The notes: generated by a model from the letters alone, not told the origin. Counted from the stretch's first letter, positions 1-7,526 are shown. The stretch is 64,000 nucleotides of DNA from Tunturiibacter gelidiferens (GCF_014201335.1 NZ_JACHEB010000013.1:1-64000); one strand, 5' to 3'. Translations and numbers: made by a program.

Positions 1-2
1 CA

Positions 3-77
3 TCGCCGGTCTCCTTGTCTCCCGCGCTTCCAGCGCGTCGATAACTGGGAGCTTAACGCATCCCGCTGGAGACCGGC
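3..77 (-). promoter_or_regulatory. Structured leader, possibly hiding the ribosome binding site of a gene starting at position 3
   Basis: On the minus strand an ATG lies at 3-1, preceded by AAGGAG with good spacing, so a gene may start here and leave the window. The leader folds on itself in three tiers: 68-77 pairs perfectly with 5-14 (10 bp), 47-51 with 19-23, and 32-36 with 24-28. The outer helix overlaps the ribosome binding site, so translation could be controlled by opening it. Whether the ATG is real cannot be judged from three bases of coding sequence; the element could instead be a repeat. Confidence 0.35.
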
Positions 78-277
78 CTTCTCATCCCATCTGTTTGCGT
101 CAACCGAAGGTCACGCCTGGGAAAGGTCGTCGGACACTAGCCGACCTAAGAGTAGCAATCCTGTTCAGTGAGTGCATTGCCGATCTATTACGCGTCGGTG
201 TAACGGTTCAGAGACCAGGGAATGGAAATCCGGCTCGCGACAATATCAATTGACATTCAACCGAAATCCACTACCAT

Positions 278-622
278 ATGGTTGTGGATAGGTTAGGTAC
301 GACATTTGCAGCTTTGTCTGATCCGACGCGGCGGGCGATGATCGAACGGCTCTCGCGTGGGCCTGCCTCTGTGCATGGATTGACGGAACCGTTTGCGCTC
401 TCGCAGCAGATGATTTCAAAACATATTGCGTACCTGGTGCGGGCGCGGATTGTGATCAAGACGAAGCGTGGACGGGAGAGTGTGTGCACGCTCAGGCCAG
501 AGGCGATTAAGACGGTCAGCGACTGGGCGTTTAGCTATCGCCGGTTCTGGGAAGAGAGTTTCGACAAGCTGGAAGAGGTTGTGAGGCAAATGAAAAAAGA
601 GGAGGTCAGAGATGACAAATAA
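278..622 (+). CDS. ArsR-family winged-helix transcriptional regulator
   Basis: A 114-residue DNA-binding repressor-like protein. The N-terminal segment FAALSDPTRRAMIERL (residues 10-25) is the signature of the ArsR subgroup that is paired with SRPBCC proteins, and QMISKHIAYL (44-53) is the likely recognition helix. No cysteine metal site of the ArsR/SmtB type is visible, so the signal is probably not a metal. The gene overlaps the next one by 11 bases, so the two are almost certainly co-translated. A TTGACA at 250-255 with TACCAT at 272-277 (16-base spacer) could be its promoter. That would put the transcript start near codon 3, where a GTG (284) would allow leaderless translation, so the exact start is uncertain. 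Confidence 0.9.
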   Translation: MVVDRLGTTFAALSDPTRRAMIERLSRGPASVHGLTEPFALSQQMISKHIAYLVRARIVIKTKRGRESVCTLRPEAIKTVSDWAFSYRRFWEESFDKLEEVVRQMKKEEVRDDK

Positions 623-1121
623 CACGGTTAACGAGACAGAGCGGATGACGATAACACGGGTTTTCGATGCCCCACGCGAGTTGGTTTGGAAGGCGTGGAC
701 AGACCCGAAGTACATCATGCAGTGGTGGGGGCCGAAGGGTTTTACTGCGCCTGTTTGCAAGATGGATTTTCGCGTGGGAGGAAAACTTCTCTGCTGCATG
801 AAGGCGCCGGATGGGCAGGAGGGCTGGAATGCGGTTGAATACCACGAGATTGTTCCGTACGAGAAGATTGTTTCCTTGATGTACTTTTCTGACCCGGAGG
901 GAAACAAGATTGACCCTGCGCAATTGGGAATCGAAGATGAGGCCATCGAGGGTGCTTACGACGTGACTCTTTTTGAGGACTTAGGAAACGGCCAGACGAA
1001 GCTTACTTTCATTGGAAATGAACCGACGGAGAGCGCCAAGAACAGCGGGCAACTCGATGGCTGGAACGAGATACTCGAAAAAGTTGCCGCAGTTGTTGCG
1101 GAGCTGGCGCAGGCGAAATAA
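612..1121 (+). CDS. SRPBCC / AHSA1-domain protein
   Basis: A 169-residue member of the START-like SRPBCC fold, AHSA1 branch (activator of Hsp90 ATPase C-terminal-like). VFDAPRELVWKAWTDP (residues 18-33) and the following QWWGP are typical of the family, and the helix near the C-terminus (DGWNEILEKVAAVVAE) closes the hydrophobic cavity. Such proteins bind small hydrophobic ligands; the ligand is unknown. The start codon sits inside the end of the ArsR gene, and the ArsR-SRPBCC pair is a recurrent bacterial operon in which the regulator probably controls both genes. Confidence 0.88.
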   Translation: MTNNTVNETERMTITRVFDAPRELVWKAWTDPKYIMQWWGPKGFTAPVCKMDFRVGGKLLCCMKAPDGQEGWNAVEYHEIVPYEKIVSLMYFSDPEGNKIDPAQLGIEDEAIEGAYDVTLFEDLGNGQTKLTFIGNEPTESAKNSGQLDGWNEILEKVAAVVAELAQAK

Positions 1122-1165
1122 GAAACTGAAGCTTTGATTCGCGAAACTCAATCGTGGAGGAAGAA

Positions 1166-1729
1166 ATGAAAAGAACACCGTTTCTCGTTATCGTCCTGCT
1201 GGCATTCGCATTTTCCGCCCATGCCCAGGATGCGATGAAGAAAGATGCAACCGTCAAACCTGCCGATCCGGAATCGAAAGTCGTGCTCGATTCCTGGAAT
1301 GAGATTGGCCGCAAGCTGACGGCGCTGGCCGAAGATTTTCCTGAGGACAAATATGACTTCAAGCCGACACCCGCGCAGCGGAGCTTCGCCGAGCAATTAC
1401 TGCACGCGGCGGGTTCATGCTACTACTTCACGAATCCTGCGATGGGGCAGAAGCCTCCCGCGGCAGAAGATCCGAAGCGCGAGCAATACAAATCCAAGGC
1501 CGACATCGTTGCATTCGTCAAGAAATCCTTCGCCGATGGCGCAACCGCCATCCAGTCGAAAGGCGAAAAAGGCCTGATGACGGAGGTTGTCTATTACCCT
1601 CAGCAGAAAGCGCGCGTTATCGACATTGCATACGGCATCATCGAGCATAGCGGAGAACACTACGGCCAGCTCGTTGTGTACTACCGCCTCGCAGGTCTTG
1701 TGCCGCCGGAGTCGCGGCCCAAGAAGTAA
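1166..1729 (+). CDS. Secreted DinB-family protein
   Basis: A 187-residue protein with a clear signal peptide (residues 1-20, cleavage after SAHA) followed by a DinB-like four-helix bundle. The family coordinates a divalent metal through three histidines; H80 in LLHAAG and H161/H165 in EHSGEHYGQ fit this. DinB proteins are damage-inducible metalloproteins, some acting as thiol transferases; no substrate can be named. I chose the ATG at 1166 over a GTG at 1154 because GGAGGA at 1156-1161 is well spaced only for the ATG and because the signal peptide then begins directly with MKR. It follows the ArsR/SRPBCC pair by 44 bases and may be in the same transcript. Confidence 0.82.
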   Translation: MKRTPFLVIVLLAFAFSAHAQDAMKKDATVKPADPESKVVLDSWNEIGRKLTALAEDFPEDKYDFKPTPAQRSFAEQLLHAAGSCYYFTNPAMGQKPPAAEDPKREQYKSKADIVAFVKKSFADGATAIQSKGEKGLMTEVVYYPQQKARVIDIAYGIIEHSGEHYGQLVVYYRLAGLVPPESRPKK

Positions 1730-1825
1730 AGCTCAAGTTCGATCCTTCGATCTTCCACAGGGTGTCAATGAGTGCATTATCGCCAATGCGCTCATCGAGA
1801 ATGATTAGTAACGGGGAGTCGGCAA

Positions 1826-2407
1826 CTATGCGGTCTTCAAGGGGCCGGCGGCCTTGTAGTGACTGAGGATGACGCCGGTGGGTGTTGTTTGCGTTTTGAC
1901 GAGTTCGAAGGAGCGTGCCGGGGTTCCCTCCGCAAAGAAGCGCTTTCCTGTGCCCAGCAGGACTGGATAGACGACGAACAGGATTTCATCCGCAAGCCCA
2001 TGTTCGAGCAGCGTCGATGTCAGCGTGGAGCTGCCCCAGAGGACAAGGTTCGGGCCGTCCTGCGACTTGATGCGGCGAATGCCCTCGATGGTGTCCGGTC
2101 CAACGGCCTCGAATGGGCCCCATTCAAGACTCTCCGGACGGTGGGTCACGACATATTTTTTTGCCGCATTGAGGCCGTCCGCCATTGGACTGCTCGGCGC
2201 CTTTGGCCAGAAGCCCGACCAGGCATCGTAGGTGCGACGGCCAATCAGCAGATTGAAGTTCCCACCATGCGCCGCGAAGAGTGCGTCCCTGCCGGCAGGG
2301 GTTCGATAGGGCGCGGTCCAGTCACCGTATGGGAAACCGCCGCCATCGCCGGTGGTCTGGAGCACGCCGTCCAGCGAGATATGTTCCATGATTTTGAGCT
2401 TTCTCAT
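1826..2407 (-). CDS. RibD C-terminal / dihydrofolate-reductase-like protein
   Basis: A 193-residue protein of the RibD_C (bacterial bifunctional deaminase-reductase C-terminal) family. The order MRKLKI-EHISLDGV, FPYGDWTAPYR, GRRTYD, THRPESLEWGPFEA and LLGTGKRFF is visible. The fold resembles dihydrofolate reductase and binds NADPH in characterised members; the substrate of stand-alone copies like this one is unknown. The ATG at 2407 follows from homology to the N-terminal half of the protein at 38190; the frame extends upstream without a good start. It lies 29 bases downstream of the DGPF gene at 2437-2790 on the same strand, so both are probably in the output of the ECF42 sigma factor encoded divergently. 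Confidence 0.87.
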   Translation of the reverse strand: MRKLKIMEHISLDGVLQTTGDGGGFPYGDWTAPYRTPAGRDALFAAHGGNFNLLIGRRTYDAWSGFWPKAPSSPMADGLNAAKKYVVTHRPESLEWGPFEAVGPDTIEGIRRIKSQDGPNLVLWGSSTLTSTLLEHGLADEILFVVYPVLLGTGKRFFAEGTPARSFELVKTQTTPTGVILSHYKAAGPLKTA

Positions 2408-2436
2408 TTGAGTCTCCGTGGTTTGGGTTGGAGTTT

Positions 2437-2790
2437 CTATTCTTTTGGCATTGTGAGGAACTCGCGCACCTCGACCGATGCGCGGCAGGCGACGACGGCT
2501 TTGCGTCCCCACGCCACGGCCTCATCCATGTCGGCTGCGTCGAGTATCCAAAAACCGCCAATGTGTTCCTTGGTCTCAAGGTATGGTCCATCGGTGATGG
2601 CGACCTTTCCGCCGGGCTGCTTGCGCAGTGATTTCGCGTGGGACGCCGATTGCAGGCCGCCGGCGAAGAACCTGGCACCGGCAGCCTCCATCTCTTCGTT
2701 GAGCACATCGATATTGCGGACCATCTCTTCGCCCTCTTGGGACCCGTCGTAGCCGTCGGGGTGGTGAATAGCAACCAGATATTGCGGCAT
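2437..2790 (-). CDS. DGPF-domain (YCII-like) protein, ECF42 partner
   Basis: A 117-residue protein of the YCII-related DGPF family, with the signature TDGPYLETKEHIGGF in its middle. These small proteins have a ferredoxin-like fold and no established reaction. They are genetically linked to ECF42 sigma factors across many phyla, which fits the divergent sigma gene 169 bases away. The ATG at 2790 has AGGAGA seven to eight bases upstream and gives the usual start MPQYLV; an in-frame ATG at 2805 is less likely. A promoter-like TGTCGA...CGTC pair lies about 57 bases upstream of the start. Confidence 0.87.
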   Translation of the reverse strand: MPQYLVAIHHPDGYDGSQEGEEMVRNIDVLNEEMEAAGARFFAGGLQSASHAKSLRKQPGGKVAITDGPYLETKEHIGGFWILDAADMDEAVAWGRKAVVACRASVEVREFLTMPKE

Positions 2791-2846
2791 GTCTTCTCCT
2801 GTCATAGTCCTTCAGGCGGGGTTCTCTGCCCGGCCTTCACTATAAC

Positions 2847-2873
2847 GACGAACGGCGAGGCCGGAATTCGACA
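2847..2873 (-). promoter_or_regulatory. Candidate ECF42-type promoter of the DGPF-RibD_C operon
   Basis: On the minus strand TGTCGA (2873-2868) is followed after 17 bases by CGTC (2850-2847), then TTATAG. TGTCGA and a CGA/TC-type element are what I recall as the ECF42 promoter pattern. A matching TGTCGA...CGAC pair precedes the other DGPF gene at 4221-4245. The distance from the -10-like element to the start codon is almost the same in both cases (about 57 and 61 bases). The spacers differ (17 versus 15), which weakens the case. Confidence 0.4.
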
Positions 2874-2959
2874 AGGTGGCGGGAAATTTTTATTTGTGAG
2901 ATTTTTATGCGTTGGCGGGCCAGTTGTGTTGAGTCCGTCCGTTTGCTAGTTTGACATGC

Positions 2960-4207
2960 ATGCCGCCGACTGCGCCCGAAGATGTGAGCAGGTTCATAGA
3001 GACTCTTTACCGATCTGAATCAGGCAGGATTCTGGCTACACTGGTGGGTCTTCTTGGCGATCTTGATCTCGCCGAAGAGGTGATGCACGAGGCCTTTGCC
3101 ACCGCCTTGGACAGGTGGCCTCACGACGGCATACCGGACAAGCCGCGCCCCTGGTTGATTTCAGCCGCGCGCTTCAAGGCCATTGACGGGATTCGCCGAC
3201 GAGCGCGCTTTGATGGAGTAGAGAGAGATCTTGCGCTGCACCTTGAAGCGCATAGGGACGAAACGCGCATCCACGAATCGTGGCAGGAAGAGGAGATCGA
3301 GGACGATCGACTACGTCTCATCTTCACGTGTTGCCATCCCGCACTGCCACCGGAGGGACAGATTGCGCTTACTCTGCGTGAAGTCTGCGGCCTGACGACA
3401 GAGGAGATTGCCAGGGCATTTCTGGTTACGCCGGCGACGCTGGCGCAACGCATCGTTCGTGCGAAAGCCATCATTCGCGATAAGGCGATTCCTTACCAGG
3501 TGCCCGTGTCGCAGGAGTTATCGGCAAGGTTAGGCGCTGTGCTTTTGGTTGTGTACCTGGTCTTCAACGCGGGTTATTCTGCGGTGGCAACAGGAGCTGA
3601 ACTGAGCTGCGAGGCGATCCGTCTGGGTAGACTGCTGCTCGAGCTTCTTCCGGAACCCGAGATGATGGGCCTGCTGGGGCTGATGCTGCTGCAGGAGTCG
3701 CGCCGCGTTGCGCGAAGCTCAGCGGAGGGAGAGCTGATTCTGCTGGAGCAGCAGGATCGCTTGTTGTGGAACAGGGATCAGATCGCGGAGGGCGTGTCGC
3801 TCACGGGGCGCGCACTTGCATCACGCCGCTTTGGTGCCTACAGCCTGCAGGCGGCCATCGCGGCGGTTCACGCCGAGGCTTCGTCGACGGCGTCGACGGA
3901 CTGGCGCCAGATCACGCTGCTCTACGACCGGCTGATTCGTATTCAGCCGTCTCCGGTGGTGGAACTCAACCGCGCAGTTGCCGTCGCCATGTGCGAAGGT
4001 CCAGAGGAGGGTCTACGTCTCATCGATGACTTGCTGGCGGGCGAGGAACTCGCCAATTATCACCTTGCGCACTCGGCCCGCGCGGATTTGTGTCGCAGGC
4101 TGGGACGGCTTTCGGAGGCGCGTGCTTCGTATGAGAAGGCGCTGGCGCTGGCGGGGCAGGAGCCGGAGCGGCGCTTCCTCGCGGGGCGGCTGCGGGAGTT
4201 GAAATAG
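2960..4207 (+). CDS. ECF sigma factor of the ECF42 type with C-terminal TPR-like extension
   Basis: A 415-residue extracytoplasmic-function sigma factor, about twice the usual length. Region 2 lies at residues 8-80 (DLAEEVMHEAFATALDRWP), and region 4 with its helix-turn-helix at about 130-175 (GLTTEEIARAFLVTPATLAQ). The motif LIFTCCHPAL (120-129) and the long helical, TPR-like C-terminal part (190-415) mark ECF42. Members of this group have no anti-sigma factor; the C-terminal extension is needed for activity. The two DGPF genes on either side are the classic partners. I start at the ATG at 2960; an in-frame TTG at 2951 is possible, and neither has a clear ribosome binding site. Confidence 0.9.
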   Translation: MPPTAPEDVSRFIETLYRSESGRILATLVGLLGDLDLAEEVMHEAFATALDRWPHDGIPDKPRPWLISAARFKAIDGIRRRARFDGVERDLALHLEAHRDETRIHESWQEEEIEDDRLRLIFTCCHPALPPEGQIALTLREVCGLTTEEIARAFLVTPATLAQRIVRAKAIIRDKAIPYQVPVSQELSARLGAVLLVVYLVFNAGYSAVATGAELSCEAIRLGRLLLELLPEPEMMGLLGLMLLQESRRVARSSAEGELILLEQQDRLLWNRDQIAEGVSLTGRALASRRFGAYSLQAAIAAVHAEASSTASTDWRQITLLYDRLIRIQPSPVVELNRAVAVAMCEGPEEGLRLIDDLLAGEELANYHLAHSARADLCRRLGRLSEARASYEKALALAGQEPERRFLAGRLRELK

Positions 4208-4220
4208 AAGCTGGCTCTGC

Positions 4221-4245
4221 TGTCGATTTTCCCAGGCTCGACGAC
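4221..4245 (+). promoter_or_regulatory. Candidate ECF42-type promoter of the second DGPF gene
   Basis: TGTCGA at 4221-4226 is followed by CGAC at 4242-4245 (15-base spacer; an overlapping CGAC at 4239 gives 12) and TATAA, ending about 61 bases before the start at 4306. It starts 13 bases after the sigma gene stops, so the DGPF gene could be transcribed both by read-through and from here. See the matching site at 2847-2873. Confidence 0.38.
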
Positions 4246-4305
4246 TATAAGGTGGCCGACTCAGGGCGCAAGGTTGCGTTGCCGACCGACAAGAGGAGAG
4301 GTTCA

Positions 4306-4707
4306 ATGAAATACATCTGTCTGGGATACTACGATCCAGCAAAACACGCGAACATGACCGAGGACGAGCGAAACGCAATGTTCGACGAAGGTTTCGAGTA
4401 CGACGACTATCTGCGCGCCAACGGGTACGCTGGTGCTGGAATAGCTCTTCAGCCTAGTGAAACTGTGTTGACCTTGTCCTGGAAGAACGGGAAAGTCGCG
4501 ACGACGGACGGTCCCTATGCGGAGACCAAGGAACAGCTCGGCGGCTTTGGTGTGCTTGAGGCGTGGGACATGAATCATGCGATTCAGCTCGTTTCGCAGC
4601 ATCCGAGCCTGAAGTATGGAGCGTTGTTCGAGATACGTCCAGCCGGCGATTTGAATGAAATGATTAAGAGGAGCGAGCAGCGACGACTAAAGGGCGCCGC
4701 GCGGTGA
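4306..4707 (+). CDS. DGPF-domain (YCII-like) protein, ECF42 partner
   Basis: A 133-residue DGPF protein. It begins MKYICLGYYDPAKHANMTED, the usual opening of the long branch of this family, and carries TTDGPYAETKEQLGGFGVLE (residues 66-85). No catalytic function is established for the family. The ATG at 4306 is preceded by GAGGAGAGG; an upstream GTG at 4252 has no such site. It is the gene directly after the ECF42 sigma factor on the same strand and is followed about 100 bases later by a terminator, so it ends the unit. Confidence 0.88.
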   Translation: MKYICLGYYDPAKHANMTEDERNAMFDEGFEYDDYLRANGYAGAGIALQPSETVLTLSWKNGKVATTDGPYAETKEQLGGFGVLEAWDMNHAIQLVSQHPSLKYGALFEIRPAGDLNEMIKRSEQRRLKGAAR

Positions 4708-4806
4708 GGACGGGAACCGGATAATGGGTGGCTTGTTTCGCACCCCTCGATTTTTAAATGCCATCGCCGCGGCGACTTCGGCTCTTATCTCGCGTTGTAA
4801 ACGATG

Positions 4807-4840
4807 AAGGGCCTGATCTTTTTGACAGGCCCTTCCTTTT
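4807..4840 (+). terminator. Rho-independent terminator after the ECF42/DGPF unit
   Basis: A perfect 9-bp stem (4807-4815 with 4826-4834, AAGGGCCTG/CAGGCCCTT) around a 10-base loop is followed by CCTTTT. Confidence 0.75.
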
Positions 4841-4948
4841 CGTTGCACGAACACGTCTCCGAATTTATTTTGCAGCTTTCGGTGGGAAATTCTTGAACAT
4901 CAGATCACTCATGATGATTCATAATCTATCTACCGTTTGGAGAGAACT

Positions 4949-5434
4949 ATGCTGACTGAACTTTTACCGCGAAGTGTTGCCGAGGCAGAAGGACCTGCGT
5001 TCTGGTTCCTCAACAATCTGTGCATCGTCAAAGCGACAACGGAGTCAACCGGCGGAGCCTTCTCGATGGTGTACCAGATTGCGGCACCGGGGCATGCCAC
5101 TCCCTACCATCTTCATCATGTCGAAGATGAAGCTTTTTATGTGCTGGACGGGGAGTACACGTTTATCTGCGATGGGGTGAAGACTGTTGTTGGACCGGGG
5201 GGCTATATGTTTCTGCCACGGGGAATTCCTCACGGAATTCGTGCGAGTGGTTCTGTTCCCGCGACTATCCTGATCCTGGCGACGCCCGGAACCGGGTTCG
5301 TCGGAATGATGGAAGAGATGGCAGAGCCTGCACCGGAGAGGGTCTTGCCAAAACCGAGGCAGCCGGATTTGGAGAAGCTCACGCGCCTTTGTGCCAAGTA
5401 TCAGATAGATATTCTTGGGCCGTTACCGGAGTAG
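4949..5434 (+). CDS. Cupin-domain protein
   Basis: A 161-residue single-domain cupin. Motif 1 is visible as GHATPYHLHHVEDEAFYVLDG, supplying two or three metal-binding histidines and a glutamate, and motif 2 as GPGGYMFLPRGIPHGIR with the last histidine. Cupins of this size are metal-dependent dioxygenases, isomerases or binding proteins; the substrate cannot be told from sequence. I use the ATG at 4949, preceded by GGAGAG at 4939-4944. The gene stands alone between two terminator hairpins, so it is probably a single-gene transcript. Confidence 0.85.
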   Translation: MLTELLPRSVAEAEGPAFWFLNNLCIVKATTESTGGAFSMVYQIAAPGHATPYHLHHVEDEAFYVLDGEYTFICDGVKTVVGPGGYMFLPRGIPHGIRASGSVPATILILATPGTGFVGMMEEMAEPAPERVLPKPRQPDLEKLTRLCAKYQIDILGPLPE

Positions 5435-5492
5435 CAACTGCTTCGGTCTCGTTCAAGTCTTTGCGATTTCAGTAGATTGTGAAGGCTCCCTG

Positions 5493-5519
5493 CCACGCTG
5501 TCACAGAATGACAGCGTGG
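5493..5519 (+). terminator. Hairpin terminator of the cupin gene
   Basis: A perfect 11-bp stem (5493-5503 with 5509-5519, CCACGCTGTCA) with a 5-base loop lies 58 bases after the cupin stop. The tail GCGTTTCGTTT is only moderately T-rich. Confidence 0.65.
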
Positions 5520-5569
5520 GCGTTTCGTTTCGGGGTGTCAGGAGGTGGCAGCTGATTCTGGGTGCAGCC

Positions 5570-5598
5570 TTGACTGGGTACCTACCGGTGGGTATGGT
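5570..5598 (+). promoter_or_regulatory. Promoter with a TetR-type operator in its spacer
   Basis: TTGACT (5570-5575) and TATGGT (5593-5598) are separated by exactly 17 bases. The spacer contains TACCTACCGGTGGGTA (5579-5594), a 16-bp palindrome with a single mismatched pair. This arrangement is typical of TetR-family autoregulated promoters. No TetR gene is adjacent; the next gene is the VOC protein at 5785, about 185 bases downstream. Confidence 0.5.
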
Positions 5599-5784
5599 GA
5601 TCTGCAGAATTTGCGGGTGTAGTTTGCGTCCCTGGGGGAGTGAACTTGATTCGGGTTCTTGCGTAGTTCTGCAAGATGGCGCTTCGTGAAGATGTTGCTG
5701 GCTGGGTTCGGCCCGGTGTAGCGACGACCGGTGCGGTGACTTCTGTTCGAGCAATGAAGTTCAACCAACGAAAAGGAGAAGACA

Positions 5785-6579
5785 ATGACGCTTGAAAATG
5801 GGAAAAGCGGGCCCTCGAATTTTGTGTGGTATGAGTTGATGACTCCGGATACGAAGGCGGCTGAGGCGTTCTATCGCGGGGTAGTGGGATGGGGGGCGGA
5901 CGTGCAGCCGGGTATGACCTCGGGAGCGTCTTACACCATCCTGAAGGCTGGGGAGGCGCCGGTTGCGGGCATTTTGACGAAGCCTAAGGAGGCCTTTTCC
6001 GGTGGGGCAAAGCCGGGATGGATGGGCTACATCGGCGTGGATGATGTGGAGGCGTACGCGAAGCGGGTGCAGGCGGCGGGTGGGAAGGTGCACAAGCCGG
6101 TGAGTGAGATTCCGGAGGTTGGACAATTTTGTGTGGTGGCTGATCCACAGGGGACAGTGTTTGTACTGTTTCAGGCGAAGGCGGGAGCTGAGAGGCCGCA
6201 GCAGCCGCCAGCGGGGACACCGGGTTACACGAGCTGGCATGAGCTGCATGCGGTGGATGGGAAGTCGGCGTTCGAGTTTTATTCGGGGATCTTCGGCTGG
6301 AAGAAGGCCGAAGTGATGGATATGGGGCCGTCGGGGGTCTACCAGATGTTTGCGGCGGACGGGCCTACGATAGGCGGGATGATGACGGCGATGGATCAGG
6401 CGAATCGTCCGGGTTGGATTTATTACTTCAACGTGGAGAGCGCGGATGCGGCGGCGGGGAGAGTGAAGGAGAAGGGCGGCAAGGTGCTGATGGGGCCGCA
6501 TGAGGTTCCGGGGGGAAGTTGGATTGTTCAGGGGATCGATCCGCAGGGAGCTTTGTTTGCGGTGGTTGGGCCGAAGTAG
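5785..6579 (+). CDS. Tandem VOC (glyoxalase/bleomycin-resistance-like) protein
   Basis: A 264-residue protein made of two VOC modules, at about residues 8-128 and 145-264. Each begins with the typical FVWYELMTPD / YTSWHELHAVD and ends in a DPQG strand (VADPQGTVFVLF, GIDPQGALFAVV). The family includes glyoxalase I, extradiol dioxygenases and antibiotic-binding proteins, and tandem forms like this one are usually annotated only as VOC proteins. The potential metal ligands are H in WHEL and E in later strands; the reaction is not predictable. The ribosome binding site AAAAGGAGAA sits six bases before the ATG. A TetR-type operator upstream hints at ligand-induced expression. Confidence 0.87.
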   Translation: MTLENGKSGPSNFVWYELMTPDTKAAEAFYRGVVGWGADVQPGMTSGASYTILKAGEAPVAGILTKPKEAFSGGAKPGWMGYIGVDDVEAYAKRVQAAGGKVHKPVSEIPEVGQFCVVADPQGTVFVLFQAKAGAERPQQPPAGTPGYTSWHELHAVDGKSAFEFYSGIFGWKKAEVMDMGPSGVYQMFAADGPTIGGMMTAMDQANRPGWIYYFNVESADAAAGRVKEKGGKVLMGPHEVPGGSWIVQGIDPQGALFAVVGPK

Positions 6580-6965
6580 GTTCTGTCCTGGAAGAGAAGG
6601 AAGACGACGTTAGATTCTCCGTTGTGAAATGACAGAGAGAAAGATAAAGGCAACAGCAAAGGCGAAATGCGGGGGTTTCTCCGCTGCGCTGCTCACGATG
6701 AAACCGTGAGCAGCTTCGGTCGAAATGACGTTTTTTGTTGGGTTAGAAGAGACAAAGACGACAGATTGCTGCGCTGCGGTATGACGACAAGAACGGCAAT
6801 AGCAAGACAAGGACAACAGCAGATCCCCTTCGGGGATGACAACAAGAAAGGCAACGGCAAAGACGACAACAAAGCAAAGGCTGCGGCAAAGGCGAAGACG
6901 ACAACGAAGCAAAGGCAAAGACGGCGGTAGAGATAAAGACGACGGCGGAGATAGAGGAGAGCGGA
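6580..6965. repeat. Intergenic low-complexity and dispersed-repeat region
   Basis: The 386 bases are built from purine-rich units such as AAAGACGACAACGAAGCAAAGGC. Mixed in are three or four degenerate copies of a unit resembling CTCCGCTGCGCTNNNGAAATGACNACA, and a 10-bp hairpin at 6687-6713 (GCTGCTCACG/CGTGAGCAGC). Open frames exist in several registers but their translations are repetitive and contain no domain. I read this as a cluster of dispersed intergenic repeats. It ends at the GAGGAG ribosome binding site of the gene at 6966. Confidence 0.6.
6816..6849. repeat. 34-base dispersed repeat, copy 1
   Basis: This sequence is identical over 34 bases to 7953-7986. Its core ATCCCC-TTC-GGGGAT is a small perfect hairpin followed by GACAACAAGAAA. 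It is embedded in the low-complexity region before the gene at 6966. Confidence 0.85.
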
Positions 6966-7526
6966 ATGCAGACAGTGATGGTGTTCAACAATGTGTCGGT
7001 GGATGGCTACATTGCGGATGATAAGGGCGACATGAGCTTTGCTCGTAATGAGGACGCAGAGTGGAATGAGTTTACGCGGGGGAATGCCAAAGGCGGTGGG
7101 ATGCTTTTGTTTGGAAGGAAGACGTATGACCTGATGGTGAGCTTCTGGCCGACGCCCGTCGCAGCTGCGATGATGCCTGAGGTAGCGGAGAAGATGAATA
7201 GCGCGAAGAAGGTGGTGTTTTCGAAGACGATGGAGAAGGCGGAGTGGAAGAATACGACGCTGGTGAAGAGCGATCCGGTGGAAGCGGTGCGGAAGATGAA
7301 GTCGGAGGCCGGGGAGGGGATTGTGATCTTCGGGAGTGGGACGATCGTTGCGCAACTGGCGGGTGCGGGGCTGATTGATGAGTATCTGATCGCGGTGATT
7401 CCTGTGGCGTTGGGTGGCGGCAGGACGATGTTTGAAGGGCTGGAGGAGAAGCAGCGGCTGAAGCTGACGAAGCATCGTGTGTTTGGGAATGGCAATGTGT
7501 TGCTGCACTATGAGCCGGTCCGGTGA
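6966..7526 (+). CDS. Dihydrofolate-reductase-like (RibD_C) protein
   Basis: A 186-residue protein of the same RibD_C fold as the one at 1826-2407 but of a clearly different branch. It opens MVFNNVSVDGYIADDKGDM and has LLFGRKTYDLM, VIFGSGTIVAQLAGAGLIDE and VALGGGRTMFEGL, the nucleotide-binding and core strands of the family. Members of this branch are annotated as dihydrofolate reductases without biochemical proof; a folate or flavin-precursor reductase role is only an inference. GAGGAG lies six bases before the ATG. No neighbour suggests a pathway. Confidence 0.85.
   Translation: MQTVMVFNNVSVDGYIADDKGDMSFARNEDAEWNEFTRGNAKGGGMLLFGRKTYDLMVSFWPTPVAAAMMPEVAEKMNSAKKVVFSKTMEKAEWKNTTLVKSDPVEAVRKMKSEAGEGIVIFGSGTIVAQLAGAGLIDEYLIAVIPVALGGGRTMFEGLEEKQRLKLTKHRVFGNGNVLLHYEPVR

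Larger units (their letters stand above)
5435..5784. other. 350-base gap without a gene
   Basis: The gap holds a terminator hairpin (5493-5519) and a promoter with a palindromic operator (5570-5598). The remaining 186 bases up to the VOC gene show no credible reading frame. They could be a long leader or the remains of a lost regulator gene. Confidence 0.6.

Noticed and set aside
5..77. The structured sequence at the left end as a tRNA
   Set aside because: It folds into long nested helices without an anticodon arm, T-arm or CCA-like end; an mRNA leader or repeat explains it better.
6667..6930. Open frame inside the low-complexity region before the gene at 6966
   Set aside because: Its translation is made of repeated Lys/Ala/Thr/Arg units from the DNA repeats, with no ribosome binding site.
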